Below are positions 57,701 through 64,000 of a stretch of DNA of 64,000 bases, in pieces. Within the stretch, counting starts at the first letter, position 1. Each line of letters begins with the position of its first letter. The notes beneath the pieces are model-generated. The model did no database searches, had not been told where the DNA came from, and saw only the letters and a list, made by a program, of their open reading frames with translations. The stretch lies in the NCBI GenBank assembly GCA_026874595.1, contig CM049311.1, positions 53,323,676 to 53,387,675 on the forward strand. Reading direction: 5' to 3'. Origin of the DNA: Sipunculus nudus. Taxonomy: Eukaryota; Annelida; Sipuncula; Golfingiida; Sipunculidae. The position numbers were made by a program, and so were the translations under genes.

Positions 57701-60700
57701 ATAAAATACTTTAAATCATCGTGTGTCTCCTGTCGATGAATGCCTTTATTTAGATAAAATAGTTAAATCATCGTGTGCCTCTTGTCGGTGAATGCCTATA
57801 TTTAGACAAAATAGTAGTTATCGTCGTATGTCTCTTGTTGGTGAATGCGTATATTAAGATAAAATAGAAGTAATCATCGTGTGCCTCCTGTCGGTGAATG
57901 CCTATAAAGGGATAAAATAGTTATAATCATAGTGTGCCTCCTGTCGGTGAATGCCTATAAAGAGATAAAATAGTTATAATCACTGTGTGCCTCCTGTCGG
58001 TGAATGCCTATATCAAGATAAAATAGTTGTAATCATCGTCTGCCTCCTGTCGGTAAATGCCTGTATTTAGATAAAATAGTTATAATCATCGTGTGCCTTC
58101 TTTCGGTGAATGCCTATATTTAAATAAAAAAGTTAAAATTATCGTGTGTCTCTTATTGTTGAATGTCTTTATTTAGATATAATAGTTATAATCATCGTAT
58201 GAATACCTCCTGTCGGCGAATGCCTATATTAAGATAAAATAGTTATAATCATCGTGTGCCTCCTGTCGGTGAATGCCTTTCTTTAGACAAAATAGTAATT
58301 ACCATCGTGTGTCTCCTGTCGGTAAATGCCTATATTTAGATGAAATAGTTAAAATCATCGGGTGCCTCCTGTCCCTGAATGCCTATAATAAGATAAAATA
58401 GTTTTAATCATCGTGTGCCTCCTGTCGGTGAATGCCTTTATTTCGACAAAAAAGTAATTACCATCGTGTGCCTCCTGTCGGTAAATGCCTGTATTTAGAT
58501 AAAATAGTTATAATCATCGTGTGCTTCCTTTCGGTGAATGCCTATATTTAGATAAAATAGTTAAAATCATCGTGTGTCTCCTGTCGATGAATGCCTTTAT
58601 TTAGATAAAATAGTTAAATCACCGTGTGTCTTTTATCGTTGAATGTCTTTATTTAGATATAATAGTTATAATCATCGTGTGCCTCCTATCGGTGAATGCC
58701 TATATTTAGATAAAATAGTAATAATCATCGTGTCTCTTGTGGGTGAATGCCTATATTTAGATAAAATACTTATAATCCTCGTGTGCCTCCTGTCGGTGAA
58801 TGCCTATATTTAGATAAAATAGTTATAATCATCGTGTGCCTCCTACCGGTGAATGCTTATAATTAGATAAAATAGTTATAATCATCGTGTCTCTTGTGGG
58901 TGAATGCCTATATTTAGATAAAATAGTTATAATCACCGTGTGTCTCTTGTCGGTGAATGCCTATAAAGAGATAAAATATTTATTATCATCGTGTGCCTCC
59001 TGTCGGTGAATGCCTATATTAAGATAAAATAATTGTAATCATCGTGTGCCTCTTGTCGGTGTATGCCTATATTTAGATAAAATAGTTATAATAATCGTGT
59101 GCCTCTTGTCAGTGAACGCCTATATTTACATAAAATAATTATAATTGTTGTGTGTCTCTTGTCGGTGAATGCCTTTAATTAGATTAAATAGTTATAATTA
59201 TCGTGAGTCTCTTGTCGGTGAATGCCTTTAATTAGATAAAATCGTAATAATCAACGTGTGCCTCTTGTCGGTGAATGCTTTAATTTGGATAAAATAGTTA
59301 TATAATCAAAGTGTGCCTCCTGTGGAAAATGCCTATATTAAGATAAAATAGTTATAATCATCGTGTGTCTCTTGTCGGTAAATGCCTATATTTAGATAAA
59401 AAAGTTATAATCATCGTGTGCCTTCTGTGGCTGAATGCCTATATTTAGATAAAATAGTTATATAATCATTGTGTGTCTCCTGTTGGTGAATGCCTATATT
59501 TAGATCAAATAGTAATAATCATCGTGTGTCTCCTGTGGGTGAATGCGTATATTTTGATAAAATAGTAATAATCATCGTGTGCCTCTTGTCGGTGAATGCC
59601 TTTATTTAGATAAATAGTTAAGTCATCCTGTGCCTTTTGTCGGTGAATGCCTATATTTATATACAATAGTTATAATCATCGTGTGTCTCCTGTCGATGAA
59701 TGCCTTTATTTAGATAAAATAGTTAAATCACCGTGTGTCTTTTATCGTTGAATGTCTTTATTTAGATATAATAGTTATAATCATCGTGTGCCTCCTATCG
59801 GTGAATGCCTATAATTAGAAAAAATAGTTGTTACCATCGTGTGTCTCTTGTCGGTGAATGCCTATATTTAGATAAAATACTTATAAACATCATGTGCCTC
59901 TTATCGGTGAATGCCGATAAAAAAATAAAATAGTTATAATCATCGTTTGCCTCCTGTCGGTGAATGCCTATATTTAGATAAAATAGTTAAAATCATCGTG
60001 TGTCTCTTATGGTTGAATGCATATATTTAGATAAAATAGTAATAATCATCGTGTCCCTCTTGTCTGTGAATGCCTATATTTAGATAAAATAGTTATAATA
60101 ATCGTCTGCCTTCTGTCGTAGAATGCCTATATTTTGAAAAAAATTAGTAATAATCATCGTGTCCCTCTTGTCGGTGAATGCATATATATAGATATAATAG
60201 TTATAATTATCGTGTGTCTCTTATGGTTGAATGCCTATATTTAGATAATATAGTTATAATCATCGTGTGCCTCCTGTCGGTGAATGCATACTTTTAGATA
60301 AAACAGTAATAATCATTGTGTGTCTCCTGTCGGTGAATGCCTATATTTAGATTAAATGGTTATAATAATCGTGTGCCTCCTGTCAGTGAATGCCAATATT
60401 TAGAAAAAATAGTAATAATCATCGTGTGCCTCCTGTCGGTGAATGCCTATATTTAGATAAAATAGGAATAATCATCGTTGGTCTCCTGTCGGTAAATGCC
60501 TATATTTAGATTAAATGGTTATAACAATCGTGTGCCTCCTCTCAGTGAATGTCCATATTTAGATAAAATAGTTATAATCATCGTGTGCCTCTTCTCGATG
60601 AGTGGCTTTATTTAGATAAAATAGTTAAATCATCGTTTGCCTCTTGTCGGTGAATGCCTATATTTAGACAAAATAGTAGTAATCGTCGTGTGCCTCTTGT

Positions 60701-63700
60701 TGGTTAATGCCTATATTAATATAAAATAGAAGTAATCATCGTGTGCCTCCTGTCGGTGAATGCCTATAAAGAGATAAATAGTTATAATCATCGTGTGCAT
60801 ACCTCCCGTCGGTGAATGCCTATATTTAAATAAAGTAGTTATAACCATCGTGTGTCTCTTATCGGTGAATGCCTATATTTAGATAAAATAGTTATAATTA
60901 TCGTGTGTCTCTTGTCGGTGAATGCCTATAATTAGATAAAATAGTTATAATCATCGTGTCTCTTGTCGGTGAATGTCTATATTTAGATAAAGTAGTTATA
61001 ATCCACCAACAAGAGACATACGACGATAACTACTATTTTGTAATAAATAGTAATTACCATCGTGTGCCTCCTGTCGGTAAATGCCTGTATTTAGATAAAA
61101 TAGTTATAATCATAGTGTGCTTCCTTTCGGTAAATGCCTATATTTAGATAAAATAGTTATAATTATCGTGTGTCTCTTATCGTTGAATGTCTTTATTTAG
61201 ATATAATAGTTATAATCATCGCGTGCATACCTCCTGTCGGTAAATGCCTATATTTAGATAAAATAGTTAAAATCATCGTGTGTCTCCTGTCGATGAATGC
61301 CTTTATTTAGATAGAATAGTTAAATCACCGTGTGTCTTTTATCGTTGAATGTCTTTATTTAGATATAATAGTTATAATCATCGTGTGCCTCCTATCGGTG
61401 AATGCCTATATTTAGATAAAATAGTAATAATCATTGTGTCTCTTGTGGGTGAATGCCTATATTTAGATAAAATACTTATAATCATCGTGTGCCTCCTGTC
61501 GGTGAATGCCTATATTTAGATAAAATAGTTATAATCATCGTGTGCCTCCTACCGGTGAATGCTTATAATTAGATAAAATAGTTATAATCATCGTGTCTCT
61601 TGTGGATGAATGCCTATATTTAGATAAAATAGTTATAATCACCGTGTGTCTCTTGTCGGTGAATGCCTATAAAGAGATAAAATAGTTATTATCATCGTGT
61701 GCCTCCTGTCGGTGAATGCCTATATTAAGATAAAATAATTGTAATCATCGTGTGCCTCTTGTCGGTGTATGCCTATATTTAGATAAAATAGTTATAATAA
61801 TCGTGTGCCTCTTGTCAGTGAACGCCTATATTTACATAAAATAATTATAATAATCGTGTGTCTCTTGTCGGTGAATGCCTATAATTAGATAAAATAGTTA
61901 AAATCATCGTGTCTCTTGTCGGTGAATGCCAATTTTTAGATAAAATAGTTAAAATCATCGTGTGCCTCCTGTCGGTGAATGCCTATTTTTAGATAAAATA
62001 GTTATCATTATCGTGTGTCTATTGTCGGTGAATGCTTATAATTAGATAAGATAGTTATAATCATCGTGTGCCTCTTGTCAGTGAATGTCTATATTTAGAT
62101 AAAATAGTTATGATTATCGTGTGCCTATTGTCAGTGAATGCCTATATTTAGATAAAATAGTAGTAATCATCGTGAGCCTCCTGTCGGTGAATGCTTATAT
62201 TTAGATAAAATAGTTATCATTATCGTGTGTCTATTGTCGGTGAATGCTTATAATTAGATAAGATAGTTATAATCATCGTGTGCCTCTTGTCAGTGAATGT
62301 CTATATTTAGATAAAATAGTTATGACTATCGTGTGCCTATTGTCAGTGATTGCCTATATTTAGATAAAATAGTAGTAATCATCGTGAGCCTCCTGTCGGT
62401 GAATGCTTATATTTAGATAAAATAGTAATGATTATCGTGTGCCTATTGTCAGTGAATGCCTATATTTAGATAAAATAGTAGTAATCATCGTGTGCCTCAT
62501 GTCGATGAATGCTTATATTTAGATAAAATAGTTATAATTATCATGTGCCTCTTGTCAGTGAATGCCTATATTTAGATAAAATACTTTAAATCATCGTGTG
62601 TCTCCTGTCGATGAATGCCTTTATTTAGATAAAATAGTTAAATCATCGTGTGCCTCTTGTCGGTGAATGCCTATATTTAGACAAAATAGTAGTTATCGTC
62701 GTATGTCTCTTGTTGGTGAATGCGTATATTAAGATAAAATAGAAGTAATCATCGTGTGCCTCCTGTCGGTGAATGCCTATAAAGAGATAAAATAGTTATA
62801 ATCATAGTGTGCCTCCTGTCGGTGAATGCCTATAAAGAGATAAAATAGTTATAATCACTGTGTGCCTCCTGTCGGTGAATGCCTATATCAAGATAAAATA
62901 GTTGTAATCATCGTGTGCCTCCTGTCCGTAAATGCCTGTATTTAGATAAAATAGTTATAATCATCGTGTGCCTTCTTTCGGTGAATGCCTATATTTAAAT
63001 AAAAAAGTTAAAATTATCGTTTGTCTCTTATCGTTGAATGTCTTTATTTAGATATAATAGTTATATTCATCGTATGAATACCTCCTGTCGGCGAATGCCT
63101 ATATTAAGATAAAATAGTTATAATCATCGTGTGCCTCCTGTCGGTGAATGCTTTTCTTTAGACAAAATAGTAATTACCATCGTGTGTCTCCTGTCGGTAA
63201 ATGCCTATATTTAGATGAAATAGTTAAAATCATCGGGTCCCTCCTGTCCCTGAATGCCTATAATAAGATAAAATAGTTTTAATCATCGTGTGCCTCCTGT
63301 CGGTGAATGCCTTTATTTCGACAAAAAAGTAATTACCATCGTGTGCCTCCTGTCGGTAAATGCCTGTATTAAGATAAAATAGTTATAATCATCGTGTGCT
63401 TCCTTTCGGTGAATGCCTATATTTAGATAAAATAGTTAAAATCATCGTGTGTCTCCTGTCGATGAATGCCTTTCTTTAGATAAAATAGTTAAATCACCGT
63501 GTGTCTTTTATCGTTGAATGTCTTTATTTAGATATAATAGTTATAATCATCGTGTGCCTCCTATCGGTGAATGCCTATATTTAGATAAAATAGTAATAAT
63601 CATCGTGTCTCTTGTGGGTGAATGCCTATATTTAGATAAAATACATATAATCATCGTGTGCCTCCTGTCGGTGAATGCCTATATTTAGATAAAATAGTTA

Positions 63701-64000
63701 TAATCATCGTGTGCCTCCTACCGGTGAATGCTTATAATTAGATAAAATAGTTATAATCATCGTGTCTCTTGTGGGTGAATACCTATATTTAGATAAAATA
63801 GTTATAATCACCGTGTGTCTCTCGTCGGTGAATGCCTATAAAGAGATAAAATAGTTATTATCATCGTGTGCCTCCTGTCGGTGAATGCCTATATTAAGAT
63901 AAAATAATTGTAATCATCGTGTGCCTCTTGTCGGTGTATGCCTATATTTAGATAAAATAGTTATAATAATCGTGTGCCTCTTGTCAGTGAACGCCTATAT
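48750..64000 (+). repeat. 53-bp satellite array, about 290 copies, runs off the window
   Basis: Consensus pieces in order: ATAATCATCGTGTGCCTCCT, GTCGGTGAATGCCTATATTT, AGATAAAATAGTT. Monomers are in one orientation throughout except near 61004. Variants (TCTCTTGTCGG, TATAAAGAGATAAAATAG, GTCCCTGAATGCC, TACCGGTGAATGC) recur in the same order, showing block duplications. It starts about 700 bp after the gene at 46351 and holds no gene; apparent frames (e.g. 50139 and 52420) are repeat translations. Confidence 0.99.
61004..61041 (-). repeat. Inverted monomer fragment within the satellite
   Basis: CACCAACAAGAGACATACGA and onward is the reverse complement of a variant monomer found in direct orientation at about 55800, 57810 and 62690. 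It is the only inversion noticed in the array. Confidence 0.95.

Noticed and set aside
48750-64000. CRISPR array
   Set aside because: Monomers are contiguous with no unique spacers, and the DNA is eukaryotic.
48750-64000. Centromere
   Set aside because: No CENP-B-like box or nucleosome-length period; a sequence alone cannot show it.

Overview
This is eukaryotic, AT-rich, repeat-dominated DNA from an animal. No bacterial operons, rRNA genes or CRISPR arrays were seen. A spliced gene with GT/AG intron borders, several non-LTR reverse transcriptase remnants, a Penelope-like element with hammerhead ribozyme motifs, hAT- and Helitron-like elements and a long satellite array suggest a lophotrochozoan, most likely a mollusc. 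That placement is inference from repeat content, not from a marker gene.

Layout. 1-5.1 kb: partial tandem duplication of an unidentified segment with exon-like pieces on the minus strand, an LTR-like element, and a tRNA-like/PBS-like stretch. 6.2-8.7 kb: five copies of a 548-bp unit, each with a TATA box and nearly all with paired octamers. 9.6-12.5 kb: several old tandem repeats. 15.4-16.1 kb: LINE remnant. 18.6-26.6 kb: a recent direct duplication of a 4.0-kb block that holds a decayed Ty3/gypsy gag (minus), the 3' end of a Penelope-like element (plus), a hammerhead ribozyme motif, a TA microsatellite and an LTR-like promoter segment. 27.1-28.7 kb: MITE with long inverted repeats. 29.8-30.8 kb: Helitron/DINE-like element. 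35.4-38.1 kb: hAT-type element with target duplication, apparently nested. 38.2-41.4 kb: two LINE fragments and a small hAT-type MITE. 41.9-43.2 kb: 38-bp minisatellite. 43.4-44.7 kb: repeat with nuclear-receptor-like direct repeats, then a LINE tail. 45.7-46.1 kb: large inverted repeat carrying two hammerhead-like motifs.

The only well-supported protein-coding gene is at 46351-48028 (plus): two exons, 367 codons, intact frame across the intron, and a poly(A) signal just after the stop. Its function is unknown. About 700 bp downstream begins a 53-bp satellite (about 290 copies, 48.75 kb to the window end and beyond) with higher-order block duplications and at least one inverted segment.

The most notable signals are the hammerhead-type motifs tied to Penelope/retrozyme-like sequence, the promoter-like 548-bp array, the hAT element with an exon-like insert, and the uncharacterised two-exon gene beside the satellite.
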